Assembly: GCA_951230915.1 (NCBI GenBank)
Contig: OX579635.1
Location: forward strand, 32,550,001-32,614,000
Direction: 5' to 3'
DNA: 64,000 nucleotides
DNA from: Antitrichia curtipendula
Taxonomy: Eukaryota > Streptophyta > Bryopsida > Hypnales > Leucodontaceae
Shown here: positions 35,175 to 46,405 of the stretch, piece after piece
Numbering within the stretch: position 1 is the stretch's first letter
Layout of the letters: every line of letters starts with the position of its first letter
Notes under the pieces: model-generated
Told to the model about the DNA's origin: nothing
What the model saw: only the letters and a program-made list of their open reading frames with translations
The model's database searches: none
Position numbers and translations under genes: made by a program

Positions 35175-37944
35175 ATGGGAAGTCAACGAAAGCAAACAAA
35201 AGAATGGGAACCGTGGTATAATTTCTCTGAGAATGGGAGTAAAGTCAACTGTGTTTTCTGCAATGCAACATTCAGCTATAAACGCGAGCGTGCTTTTGCT
35301 CACTTTGGGTATGGCGCAAAGTCCGAGAGGTCAATTTGTCGTAGTGCGCCGCGACCTGTACGCCACCGATTTGCAAATTGTGCAAACTTTGTCCCGCAAC
35401 GATTGAGCCCCGAGGACATGTACGAAGGAGAATCAATTCCCAGTGGTCCATCAAGAGCAACTCCAGTCGCAAGTTCAAGCCAATCCGCTCAGAATGAAGT
35501 GACGGTAGGAGGCCCCGGTAGGAACCAGGCTGAAGGGGCTACTCTCCATGAAGGGAATGATCTAATAGAGAGGTCTCAAAGTCTCGCTGCATCAAATTCC
35601 ATGAGATCTGGGACATTACTTCAGCAACGCATGCAGGATGCTTTTAACATTGCAAAGAGGAAAGAGTTAGATGACAAGTGGGCATCGTTTTTTTATGAGG
35701 CAAACGTGCCATTTAATGTGGCAAGAAATCCAGCCTTCATTGAGGCTGTGAGGGCAACCTCAGTGGCAAGGTTTGAATACAGTCCACCTTCTTATCATCA
35801 GTTCAGGACTAAGTTTATTGAACCCAAGAGGTTGCAGATTGAGAAGTAAATCGAAACCAAAGTTGGTTTTGCAGTGAAGCATTACGGGGTGACAATATGC
35901 ACTGATGGCTGGGATGACGTGAACCGGAGGCTCCTAATGAATGTGATGATGTCGTGCCCTTTTGGTGATGTATTTTTGGGGGCCATTGACACTACCGGAC
36001 AAAGGAAGTCCATGCGCTACATATCAGACCAAATGAAAGTATTCATTGAAAAAGTGGGTCCGAAACACGTCACGCAAGTTTGTACGGATAATGCAGCAAA
36101 CATGCTTGGGGCAGGGGACAATATCATTCACACGTACCCGCACATTTTCAAACAAGGCTGCATGGCACATGCCTTGGATTTCATGTTGGAAGATTGGGCC
36201 AAAATAAAAGAATTCCAAGATTTAATTGCTCGGGCAAAAAGATTGTGCCAGTACATTTGGAACCATCACGCGACCATGTCTGTTTTCCGGGAGTTGAGTC
36301 CGAACCTTCAGCTCGTAGTGCCAAATGAAACCCGCTTTGCTTGTAATTTCCTCATGATGCACCGACTAGAGAAACTTCGAGGAGTAATCGTGCGGTTAAA
36401 AGACCATCCACGCGTTCAAAATTACTTTGCTGGTCTGCGAAACAGACAAATGGGGAGCAAGCAGCTACGGCTGCAGGTAATGTGGTGTCAACTATCACAG
36501 ATGTGGGCTTTTGGCAACGATGTGTGAATTACTTGCACATGACTGAAGACGTGTTGAGGGCATTGCGCATATTTGATGGCCGAGAACCAGCTATGGGTCG
36601 GGCGTGGCTCGTAATGCATAATTTGAGAGCCCATGTGTTTTCTTTAAGAGAGCCACCCTTCAACCTACGAGATGACATAGCCACCATCATGGAGGAGTCT
36701 TTCGAAACAAGGTGGAACATGGTCTTTTCGGATGTTCACTACGCCGGGGCCCTTCTAAATCCGTATCTCTTGGATAACGTGGCGCTTAGGGCTGATGGAA
36801 TTGCCCTCCGTGCATTATATCACGTCATCCGCAAAATGGAAAATGTAGTGGGTGTACAGTTCAACGTCGTGATGGCGGAATTAACAGAATTCGAGGAGGG
36901 CACAGGGCCATATAGTGCTGCTGAGACACCCGACATCCGAGCGACAAATATGCTTCCCCACCAATGGTGGCACAGAGTTGGAGATCGAGCACTATCAAAG
37001 ATTGCCGTGCGTATTCTATCATTGACATGTTCAGCATGCTCATGTGAAAGGAATTGGAGTATGTATTCCTTTGTCCACAACAAGGTCCGGAATCGGTTAG
37101 CCCCCGAGAAGGCTGAGTCATTGGTATATATCTATACCAATAGCCGTGTACTTCAGTAGAGACCAGGGGCCGATCCGGTTCGTTGGTACGATGCTAATAT
37201 CTTATCGGAGGATTCTAATTCGGATGCCCTTGGCCCCGTTCCGGTGGGTGAACGCAATCGTGAATTTGATGTGCTGGCAATTGAAGAAGAGGAAGACGCT
37301 GATGTGGAAGCAAACCAAGCACTTGGAGAGTACCAACCAAATCCAAACTTGTGGAGGGCAGGGGCCGATCACCTCGAGGAAGCTAGAAATTACTACGGAG
37401 ATGATGATGAAGTGGAAGAGGAAGTTCTCCCTGGTCGTTGGGGCCCTTGGGGCCCCCCCCTGTCCCTCAAAATCCAGTCGTTCCGGAAGTGCAACCTTTG
37501 TCATCGTCTTCGGAGAGTGATGGCGCGGACGCAGTGGACGTCAATGATGATAATGTTCCCTCCGACAACAACGACGACCTCCTTCCGGAAAACGAAGGAG
37601 GAAATGGAAATGGCGGTGGGAATTTGAGGAACAATGCAACTCAGAGTACTGAAGGATCTGTTAGCGATCGTGATGGCAGGAGGGGGCCCGGAGGAGTGGG
37701 TGGCCGCGACAGCAATAGAGTTGTCGAAGGACGCCATGGCCAGAACATTGAAAATACGGGAATGGCACAACCAATTGCAAGAAATGTCACGAGGATTTCT
37801 GTAGCAGGAGCAAGGCGTTTTGACCCTGAACATTTAGATCCCAGTGATGTTTTTGCGTTTATAGACCCACTTGAAGACGAAGCCCGTGTACCCCCACCGG
37901 TTGCTGTGCGTACTATTCTTCCTAACCGGAATACACCGGTGTAG
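35175..37944 (+). pseudogene. hAT transposase (BED zinc finger, DUF659, hAT dimerisation), decayed
   Basis: From the ATG at 35175: a BED-type finger (WYNF...CVFCNATFSYKRERAFAHFGY, residues about 12-50), a low-complexity linker, a DUF659 core (CTDGWDDVNRR, QVCTDNAANMLGAG, KQGCMAHALDFML), ALLNPYLL, and the dimerisation motif SACSCERNWSMYSFVHNKVRNRL. After that come the conserved RPGADPVRWYDANILSEDS and an acidic/Gly-rich tail. Four breaks are visible: an in-frame TAA at 35847, a frameshift near 36455-36475, an in-frame TAG at 37157 straight after the dimerisation domain, and a frameshift in the G/C run near 37440-37458. All domains survive in order, so inactivation looks fairly recent. This is the enzyme that would have mobilised the giant element and its short relative at 56.5 kb. 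Confidence 0.9.
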
Positions 37945-38700
37945 GGTTCCTTTAACCCTTCTTCTTCCGCAACTTCGAGTGCTCACCATCGACCTTCCCA
38001 ACAAGGGCTAGGCTCAGTGGGAAATGTTGAATTCACGCCTCAAAGCATTTCAAATGTGACAACGGGTGGTAGACCCCCTACCGCCCCTTGACCCATAGAA
38101 AACTACGCCATGGGTGAATATTGACAAGGACGTGGAAGGACTGCCGTCCGTGGAAGAGCAAGGGGTTGGGCGGGGACCGAAGATCGTGCAGGGATTGGAG
38201 GCCGTGGTATTAGAGGTGGACGAAACAACAACGAAGCGTCATCATCTAGGCCTGCTAAACGCCCTCTCAGAGGAATTGGGGTTCCCCGCCCAAACGTGGT
38301 GATAGCGCCATTCTTGAATACGTATGTTCCAGGACCAACTTTGTCCACTCCAGCGTATGTTGTTCCTCCACTTCCTCGAGTACAAAGAGTCTCCACTATA
38401 AATTCTGGCGCGGAGGACCCTAGAGCTCAACGATACAAGAGGTTTAAACGCCATCGTAGGTAGGGTGAAATAGCTGTAGAGCTTCGAAATGATAACTCGG
38501 AAGTGGAGGGCCACTGGACAGACGGTGACGATGGAGGAGATGAACGTGGAACTAGTGAAGGCGGTGATGATGAGACGACCATGATTGTGATGAGGCACCA
38601 GCAGATGATGATGTGGTAATTCGAAATCCTGCATTACCAGATCCGGGTACACAAGAAGTCCGCAGATCAAGTTGTTTCAACAATTGAGGGGCACCCGACA
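37945..38700 (+). other. 3' remnant of the transposase region
   Basis: GC-rich, Gly/Asp/Pro-coding-like DNA continues the low-complexity tail of the transposase in shifting frames to about 38690. No separate domain was found. Confidence 0.4.
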
Positions 38701-39569
38701 CCATTAGTAGATTTTCAATCATCATGAGTTCAAGACAATTGCACCAATTGAAACATGAAGTAATGAAGATCTACAAGAACAAGAAGGAGGGTAGGAGATA
38801 ACCAATGGAAGAGGAGGCGTATCTTGAAAGTATAGATTCATTGTGTTGTGAACTTCTTATTGTACTGAACAATGCTTGAAATTTATAAATGTTGTTGGTT
38901 ATCTGAAATAATGAAGTCTCCAATTGTGTTTGCAAAACTATCGCATTTGCCATGCATGTAGATGACATTTGTGAGTGCAGTTATGTTGAATAGTAGAAGA
39001 TGTTGTCCACAGAATTTTCAAGTGCGAGTACAACAATGGTCAATAAAGTCAATGACGTCAAACCCTAAACCCTTCGCCCTAAACCAAGCAAAAGAAATTG
39101 AATGATTTTTTTTTGGAAATAGGCACTACATTGCTAGTTTGTTAGAAGGATTTTGATTTAAATCTAATCCAATTAGATGGACAACAAATATCACACGCAT
39201 TTGATGTTGATTCCAAACTGTTTGAGTTTCTATTTACAAAAATGAAAACTTCAAGTACAACCCTAAAAAACGTACCTGAATTTCAAATCCAAACCATTCT
39301 AATATCCACTATCCAGCAACGAAAACGAACTCATTGAACTTGAAACCAAAATTGACATAACTTGTATATGATTTGAAATCCAAACCCTTGTACAGTTGTA
39401 TCCTCAAATTCGTAAACCAACCCTTTTCAAGATGACTACAAAGATGTCTCTTTGTATTGGATATGAATTTGAGACACTTGTAGCCACTATTTTTCAAAAT
39501 AAAGCCTTCAACATGATCCTGGAAAAAGTAGAACTTCTACTTCATTCAAATTAAACTGTAGCATCCCGC
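38701..39569. other. AT-rich right flank inside the giant hAT
   Basis: There is no coding signal. 39200-39560 repeats the degenerate AAACCCTTGTAGC-type units seen at 30.3-33.3 kb. Confidence 0.45.
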
Positions 39570-39794
39570 CCTCCCTAACACGTCCGCACCCCAACCAATC
39601 CGTTCACGCCCCGATGAATCCGTCCGCGCCCTGCACTCAGGTCCCCGCCCTGACTTTCACGTCCGCGCCCTGATTCCAGCGTGGACTGCCAGCGTGGACA
39701 ATTGGAATTTTTCAAAAATGAAAGGCGTCTGGCTTGTCCGGACCGTCCGTCCGTCCGGTCCGATCATCCTGACCCGCCCGATATGACAACCCTG
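39570..39794. repeat. Right subterminal repeats and TIR of the giant hAT
   Basis: CGTCCGCGCCCTGA-type repeats (39575-39680) are followed by AAATGAAAGGCGTC, a run of CCGTCCG motifs, and the terminus CGATATGACAACCCTG ending at 39794. Read inward, it matches the left end of the 2.7-kb element (56492-56660), including AAATGAAAGGCGTC. Confidence 0.88.
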
Positions 39795-39802
39795 CCTCAT
39801 AG

Positions 39803-40256
39803 CCTTTAATTAATTTGCATTCACTGGAGTTAATTGATGGGAATGTTTATCGCCTAATTGTTGGTGAGTAATTAGAGCTGAAAAGGAAATATAAATTTGA
39901 TTGGGGTCTTTCCAAGGTGCACTAGCTGAGCCATTATCACTATTAGATCAATTAAAACTGATTATTGAAGGAGAGTCTAGTCGAGCCAATTGGAATTGGA
40001 AGTACAGTTATGTAACATATCGTATGAAATAGAGAGAGAACTGATTAGCAAGCATTTGTATGATCTGTGTTGTGTTATTTTAGCACTTTTAGTTGGATGG
40101 GAGATAAATTGAAAGTGAGGATTAAAATAAGTTGGGCTTAGAAACTAATTGTTTGATTTAATTAAATTTGACATTAGCTCCATAGCATAAACTAGATTAG
40201 GTGTGAACTTTCCTTGGTTCCAATCTATACTTGATTAGTGTACGAAACTGAGAATG
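39803..40256. other. Intergenic DNA between the giant hAT and the copia element
   Basis: AT-rich, no ORF, no repeat recognised. It appears to be host sequence that received the hAT on the left and the retrotransposon on the right. Confidence 0.45.
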
Positions 40257-40261
40257 GGAAG

Positions 40262-40488
40262 TGTTGAAATTGCACTTTCACAGACTGCATTAATCTTACT
40301 AGAATTTGTAATGACTATTTAGTGATGTACTTACGTAGCTGCTGTAGCAACAGAGTTAGTTCAGGACTATAGCAACTGATCATCGATCACTATAGTAAAT
40401 GACTATCAATTTGTATATAACTAGCATTAGTCTATTGCCAAAATATCTTTTGTTCAATACAAAAGTGATTTACTAATCTTTTTCTTCA
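40262..40488 (+). repeat. 5' LTR of the copia element
   Basis: 227 bases from TGTTGAAATT to CTTTTTCTTCA, followed directly by the PBS. It differs from the 3' LTR by numerous substitutions and a small indel near the start (244 vs 227 bases), so the insertion is old. Confidence 0.9.
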
Positions 40489-40631
40489 TGGTACCAGAGC
40501 AATAGATAGTAAGCATAGAAACTTTGTGAGGTCAAAAGCACAAGAGGAAAAGAGAGACCGACGTAGTTACAGGGACAGTGAAGCTTTACTCTTGAGTCCT
40601 AGCAAGTCTAGATTTTGACAAGATTGTGAAA

Positions 40632-40830
40632 ATGTCAGAAAGCTCAAATGTTGCATTCAGAGAGGGGGACAAACTAAAAGGTTTGTCTCACTATTATATC
40701 TAGGCACTCAAGATGAGAGCCATAGTGAGAGCTGAGAGTTTATGGGCCATAACAGAAACAAAATAGTCACCTACCATATTTTTTGCTACAGTAGATGGAG
40801 AGGGACCTACCGAGGCATGTGAGCCCTCAA
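40632..40830 (+). pseudogene. N-terminal gag fragment of the copia element
   Basis: An ATG at 40632 opens MSESSNVAFREGDKLKGL, then, after a stop, ALKMRAIVRAESLWAITE. This resembles the copia Gag start (GxNYxxWxxxMRxxLxAxxLW). The rest of gag resumes only at about 50.45 kb, beyond the insertions. Confidence 0.6.
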
Positions 40831-40849
40831 GTTAGCACTTGAAGCTCTG

Positions 40850-42832
40850 GATTTATTTTTCGCGATTTACTGTTAGTTTTTAGTGTTAATTCACGCAAAA
40901 TAGCATGAATTAGTAGTTGAGAGGAGTTTGGTAGAAGTTCCTACCAGATTAGTGAGGAACCTTCCTAAATTCATGGAAAACACAAAATACTATGCTTTTC
41001 TATGTTTATGTCTTAAGTTCAGTATCTTAGAGTCCATATTAACGTATTAGAGAGATGTGATGAAATGAGAGTTAGCCAGTTCTAGTGTCTTGTCCATGTA
41101 ACACTTGACATGTGAATACATGTGACATCCTGGCTAAAGTGCAAGAGTCTATATCAAGGTTTAGAAGTATCTCGATCCAATTCATATAGAATATGGACTA
41201 GTTACATGAAGACCTATAAATGTTGAAGAATATGAATCAGAATGCAAAGTAGAAGAAAGGCGAGATGATTGGAGCTTACAGAAAGGTGCTTTTAGGGTAA
41301 AAGCATGCCAAGAGATCAACAACGGAGCTAATCATCCACAACAACCCCAGTACCAGAATAATTTCCCCCCCGGGCGGAAATTATTAAGGAATTGCTAAAA
41401 TTAGCATCCTTATTGGAGGTTTGATTTTGCCCTTGGCCTTTGGACACTTCCCAAAAGATTGCCCAAAAGTTTCGGGATTTTACAAAACTCCACGATGACT
41501 CCATGGGAAGTCAACCGCCTTTGAAATTGATGGTAATTTCTTAGAAATTATCCAGAGTGCGGTAAAATCTCACTAAAAATTGGATTAAAGTTTTATGTAT
41601 TAGATAAGCGACCTATCAAGTTTGAAGACTTTCTGATAGTCAGAAGTATCCGAATCGGCAACAACGTCAAATTTAACAAGAATTTATAACACGACGGCGA
41701 ATTGACCGGCGAGCCAGGAGCTAGCGGTGTCCGAATGTCGCAAACAAGGAATGTTTTCTTACTATCGCAAACCTTCCAAGCAACCCTAGACAATTAGTTT
41801 CCTTGGGAAACTCAAATTCCATTAGTTGGGATTTTGACTTTTCTCTAGAATTACCGTTAGTGTTTTTTACGAATATTTACAGCCTAGAAGAAGGGGTAGG
41901 GGGTCCTCTAGACTAATTGGGGTCTTCTGAACGCGATGGCGCAATCGGTTTTCAATTTGGAGTTTTTTCCTAAAAGATAGACAAGGCCAGCTCTTAGTTT
42001 GACTTTTTAAGAGTAATTCATAGTAATTCGAGGTTAATTAACAAAATATCTTGGTGAAAATCGAAGATTGGATTTAGTTAAGATGTCAAATCTTTCCTTT
42101 AAAAGCCAATTTAGATTAAACTAAGAATATTTGGAATTGACCTAGGATTAAATTGCAAAATATCTAGGTTAGTTAGGGTTATTTTCATAAAATCTTTGGG
42201 GAAAATCAAGGATTTGATTTAGGCAAGATTTCAAGGCTAATTAAAGCCTCCAAGGAACTTGCTTGAGGACCTTCCTTCCTATTAAACAAAGATTAAATGC
42301 AAAATATCTCGTAGTAGTTTAGAATTTAATTAGGTAGTTAGTTAAATATTTTTTAACCGACAACTTACCGAGGAGGGCTTGCCTCGAGTATAAAAGGCCT
42401 CCCCTCGAGGTTGTCGGTACCCTCATTCTTATTTCCAAACTCTCACTTTCATTTTCTTGATACTGACACGTTGTCAGACCAACCCTTATTTTTATTTTTC
42501 TTATTGTTGCTCTGCTGTGCTACCAACACGTTGTTGGAGCACTTTTAAGCCAAAAATTGGCTAATTCCTTCTATTTCTTTGCATTTTTCGCTAATTCTCT
42601 TGTGTTTTGAAGAACTAGAGGGTCCCTTCAAAACCTATTGCTTTCCTTTTGAATTTGGAGGTTGAAAGCCCCCAAAACTTTGATTTTTGCTTGAGATTAC
42701 TTGAATACTAATCCATTGTAGCACGTGAATGCATTTGGTACTAAAATACTTAAAGTGGCGAGGCTTGACCTTGCCAAAAGTATTTTAGACTAATCTCCTA
42801 CTCAAAGTTCGTTGTATAACGGAATTTGAGGT
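40850..42832. other. Foreign DNA inside copia gag, left part
   Basis: No intact gene. Part of 41150-41360 reads as a Gag-like or low-complexity peptide with many stops. A sharp change occurs near 41366 (a C run followed by GGGCGG). 42353-42420 holds a hairpin-flanked TATA box. I could not find the boundaries or a target duplication of the insertion. Confidence 0.35.
42357..42418 (+). promoter_or_regulatory. TATA box inside an inverted repeat
   Basis: GAGTATAAAAGGCC (TATAAAA at 42389-42395) is bracketed by ACCGACAAC (42357-42365) and GTTGTCGGT (42410-42418), with GAGG/CCTC pairs inside. Downstream come CT-rich leader-like DNA and two small palindromes (GACACGTTGTC, CAACACGTTGTTG). It looks like an LTR or other element promoter, but no transcribed ORF was identified. 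Confidence 0.4.
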
Positions 42833-43598
42833 TTAACCCCTCAACGCCCCTGCCCGTTTCGACTGAGCGCCTGAAACGGAGTACCACCTTCGAGAATCGC
42901 CAGTGTTTAGGAAATCGGGCTGTTTGTTCGACAATTCACCGTTGACATTGAAAGTTCACTCCTTCAGGAACCTCATGATGGATTTTTTTTAAATCCACCG
43001 CATAGATTGGAAGTCTATAATGTTTGATTTGCTGCAAGTACAGTCCGCAGAATGGGCGTTTGGCCATACTTCTTGCTCTGTAGTCTATAAATGCGGTACT
43101 TGCAGTTCTCCAATTGAACCCAAAATTGAATGCGCATGAAATGCCAAGGTTGTGAGCAACTAGAAAAAATTTCATCGTAATTGGACACGAAATGAAGGAC
43201 AAAGGGCCTTCCGAATGCGACACACTCCGGGATACTTGTATGGCAAGCCGGTGGACGGAACTGGCCAAGCGCGTGCAATACAGGTAGCTTGACCGGTCGT
43301 GCGAAGGCCAGCCAGTCCTGCAACACGGATCCGAAGTGCTTCCCACGCTCAACTGCCGGTCACTTTTTGGATAACACGGCCCAACTGCTTGTCCTCCTTT
43401 TTGCCGCTCACAGATTTCTCATAGCCATCCAGGATCTGTGCGATAATTTGATCCGACAACTGCACGATTGGTTGAAGCGGAGCTCATTGTATCTCATTGT
43501 CGATTTTGCTGAGCTCAGCTACGAAGATCCATCGCCGCAGTCCCCTTTATTCAATCCACAGGGGCGCGTTTTGAGCCCCTCGGGCGTTGAGGGGTTAA
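42833..43598. mobile_element. TTAA-flanked element of a second family, 758 bp
   Basis: The element is 42837-43594, with TTAA on both sides (42833-42836 and 43595-43598) and a perfect 13-bp TIR, CCCCTCAACGCCC. The terminal CCCCT and TTAA duplication match the 923-bp family, but the interior is unrelated and GC-richer. Open frames on both strands (138 aa minus, 119 aa plus) show no known domain. It is a piggyBac-like MITE. Confidence 0.78.
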
Positions 43599-43601
43599 CT
43601 G

Positions 43602-43750
43602 CTAATGTTTGGTTAAACACTTTCATGTATACCTCCTTTAGCAGTTAATTGATTGACTTTGACTTGAAATTTTAGAAGATTCGTTTCTAATGTTCGGTTA
43701 AACACTGTCATGTGTACCTCCTTTAGAATCTAACTTTCGAAATACTTATA
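43602..43750. repeat. 85-bp tandem duplication
   Basis: CTAATGTTTGGTTAAACACT...ACCTCCTTTAG at 43602 recurs at 43687 with four or five changes. It starts just beyond the TTAA element, so it belongs to the sequence that element entered. Confidence 0.8.
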
Positions 43751-44337
43751 TTTGCTTAAGAGCTCCGTTTGTCTTGGAGTTGCCCCGCAAGGCGAAGCTT
43801 TGACTTTTGAAAGTTAAAATTTGCCATTTGAAACTCAGATTTACCTCATACAGCAAAGCTTTAACTTAAGATTGAAAAATAAGATTCTTTTTAAACTTAT
43901 TTAAGGTTCGAGCTTTGTTGTTTTATTTCTCTTTGCTTGGCACACGTGGTGAAGGTATTTTTGCCTCCAAGTGGCCATTTTGTTGCTTTTAAATTCATCA
44001 TACATTGCGTTGTTTTCATTTAATTTGCTAGATTTTAGTTTATCTTGAAAATGTCTTAGAAATTAGTTGTTGTAGTTGTTTCGTATTTTCATTTCAAGAA
44101 TTAATTTGCCTTTATTTAGTGGTTATTTTCTTTTTTAGGGCGTCACTTTATAAGTCACCAATTTAGTATTTGTGAGTTTTAAGGAATTTCAGTCTTAACC
44201 GAATGTTTTCCACAAACCCAGTTAGTTAAAATTCAGTTTCGAGAGGGCCAGGTCGGTACAGCCCCAGACAGACCACTCAAGCAGTCCGAACGACTGAGGA
44301 CGGGAACAACAGGAACGAGCCGAGAACGGAACACAAG

Positions 44338-44507
44338 GACCTGACGACCTGCTGACCGCGACGCGACACGTGGTATCGCAAGGAGCACGAGGACCTGACG
44401 ACCTGCTGACCGCGACGCGACACGTGGTATCGCAAGGAGCACGAGGACCTGACGACCTGCTGACCGCGACGCGACACGTGGTATCGCAAGGAGCATGAGG
44501 ACCTGCT
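44338..44507. repeat. 54-bp GC-rich tandem repeat, about 3 copies
   Basis: The unit starts GACCTGACGACCTGCTGACC and contains GCGACGCGACACGTGGTATC; copies begin every 54 bases. Because 54 is divisible by three, both strands show open frames with an 18-residue repeat. This is a by-product, not evidence of a protein. Confidence 0.9.
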
Positions 44508-45481
44508 GACCGGGACAGTGACGGGGTCGGGACAACCCGATACTAGTGACGGGGTGAGCTCGAAGCTAACACAAAGGTTTCAGCCAGGGGTGTTGGGTTG
44601 CCGAAAGGGGGTCTGTTGGGTGTTCAATCCATAAAGTTTTCGGGATCCAGGAGTCATTCTAAACTCAAAAGTTGGATACTTCACTACAAGAGAAAGGGGT
44701 GTTTTTAATAAGATTTTAAGTCAGAAAATGCATATTGGAAGGTCCTGTACTTTTAGTAAAAAATTACTGAAAATGTTGTCTCTAGGATATACCTTAAAGT
44801 ACCTTTATTAAATTCCTACATGTCTTTTCAGCATGTCTTTTCAGCATTCTTAAAAGACAAAATTAAAATTTTCTCCAAAGAAACATTGTACTTTGTAAAA
44901 ATTTGTACATTTCAGAAAGCCAAATCAACAAGGCATTTTTTTTCTATGAAGATTTGTAAAATCTATAAAAAAGTCTAAAATCTATGAAAAAGTCTAAATC
45001 TATGAAAAAGTCTAAATCTATGAAACAATTCAAATCTAAAAAAAAATCTAAATCTAAGGAAAGATTCCAAATCTATGAAAAAGTCTAAATCCATGTAAAA
45101 TAGTCTAAATCTACAAAAAATTCTAATTCAATAAATAGTTCTAAATCTATGAAGCAAATGCTACCATCTCTCAAAACTTCCAATATTCTCATTGACGGTC
45201 ATACAACACCCCATTGAACAATATATGAACCTGAATTCATTGCAAACGTAAAGTTAGTCAAGAACTGAATACCAAAACATGTGGAGCCTGTGCTCATTGC
45301 AAACACATGATCACAATATAAATTCAAAAGATAATTATCAACGACAAACAACAAAGACTAATACAAGGCTAAATAACTTTGAAGTAGTACATCCAAGAAA
45401 TTTGACTAGACAGGATCTATAGTCTATAGAGAGTGGAACAATATAATCATCAAGTACACCCATACCTTGGAAGACCCATAC

Positions 45482-45564
45482 CTTCAAGCCAAAGTACTGA
45501 CCAGCCAGGTCAAATTTAAACAATTGTGGACCTTGCTCATCATCAATGCCAATAAGCATAGCAA
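45482..45564 (-). pseudogene. Captured exon of a 20S proteasome alpha-1 (PSMA6/PAA)-like gene
   Basis: On the minus strand an 83-base exon is bracketed by an acceptor (GTCTTGCAG) and a donor (AAG then GTATGG). It encodes VAMLIGIDDEQGPQLFKFDL and then AGQYFGLK. This matches the conserved segment of alpha-1 subunits (LIGxDEExGPxxYKxDPAGxxxGxKA), with Pro replaced by Leu. The preserved splice sites show capture from genomic DNA, not from mRNA. No complete proteasome gene is present around it. Confidence 0.7.
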
Positions 45565-46405
45565 CTGCAAGACGCCAGAGAAAGCGTAATCAACGACTTG
45601 GAACAAAAAAAAAAGGATACTGCGATGTGTATAGCAATCCTACCCAAGCCAACACTCTCCTTCACTTACAATAAAATTGTGATCAAAACTCTAAAACACA
45701 ATTGTCAAAACTTAATTAACAGGTACAACTCATTACTGACAAAGACAAATGACTTTGACATGAGTCAACAGTTGATGACCCCAATTCCCTCAAACTTCCA
45801 TATTTAGGGAGTTGGAAAGCATTCTACATGGCCAGATTCTTCTAAAAGAACAAAATTGTCTCCCATAGTACCTTCATTTGCTACACCATAAAATCAAAAG
45901 AAATAGACAACATAAGAAAATAAGATGTTTACAAACACCAAGTGGTTGCATGTATGCATGCTGGGTAAGAACTTGTGATTTGTTAGCAATCCTATTCTCA
46001 AAGACAATCCACCAGATTTTACATTACCACAAAAATATTAAAAAGCAGAAAGTTACAAGTAGAAGAAGCTTATATTGTAGACCAAGAACGAAGACACACG
46101 CTCAGCATTTCACACACCCTTACCCTGGATTCAAGAGCTAGTACTCTAGCTAAATCTATGAAGATCTCAGTAGAAGGGCACCAGTAACCCATAAATGGGA
46201 AGCAAAACAGCTTTGATCTTCTGATCCACAAACAAGCAAGTCAAAAACTTCTTCACGCTCACCTTCTCATACACAATGCCCAAGGCTAACCTCAATCCTA
46301 CCAAACATCCCTTGTCACAATCAAAAACGACCCCAGTACAGCCATCACCGTGCTACAGCTTCAATGATCCACAAACCCTAAAAAATTATCGTCACTGCGA
46401 TTTAC

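Larger units (their letters stand above)
21562..39802 (+). mobile_element. Giant hAT-superfamily DNA transposon (18.2 kb) with 8-bp target duplication
   Basis: The element is 21570-39794. Its left end begins CAGGGTTGTTATA and the right end, read inward, begins CAGGGTTGTCATA. The 8 bases CCTCATAG precede it (21562-21569) and follow it (39795-39802). An 8-bp duplication, a CAGGG-type TIR and an internal hAT transposase together define the superfamily. Further in, both ends are rich in CCGTCCG-like motifs and then in GGCGCGGACG repeats. The ends match those of the 2.7-kb element at 56492-59191. Inside, in order: three TTAA-flanked elements (one 5'-truncated), a broken kinase-like gene (minus), an N gap, an intact RING ORF (plus), a short retroposed insert, about 3 kb of degenerate tandem repeat, and a decayed transposase (plus). 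The size is far above the usual few kb for hAT elements. Part of it comes from nested insertions and satellite growth, but about 15 kb remains after subtracting the clear inserts. Confidence 0.88.

Noticed and set aside
21562..39802. Explaining the giant hAT as two separate short elements at 21.6 and 39.8 kb
   Set aside because: The outer flanks are a matching 8-bp direct duplication and the termini face each other as a left and a right end; two independent insertions would not share the duplication. A composite moved as one unit remains possible.
43289..43648. 119-aa ORF and the overlapping 138-aa minus-strand ORF as a transposase of the TTAA element
   Set aside because: No DDE-type motifs, too short, both strands open in GC-richer DNA, and the plus ORF runs past the element end.
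44233..44535. 100-aa minus-strand ORF with an 18-residue repeat
   Set aside because: By-product of the 54-bp tandem repeat, a multiple of three.
45482..45564. A functional proteasome gene
   Set aside because: Only one exon is recognisable; catalytic-core neighbours are missing and it sits inside a CACTA element.
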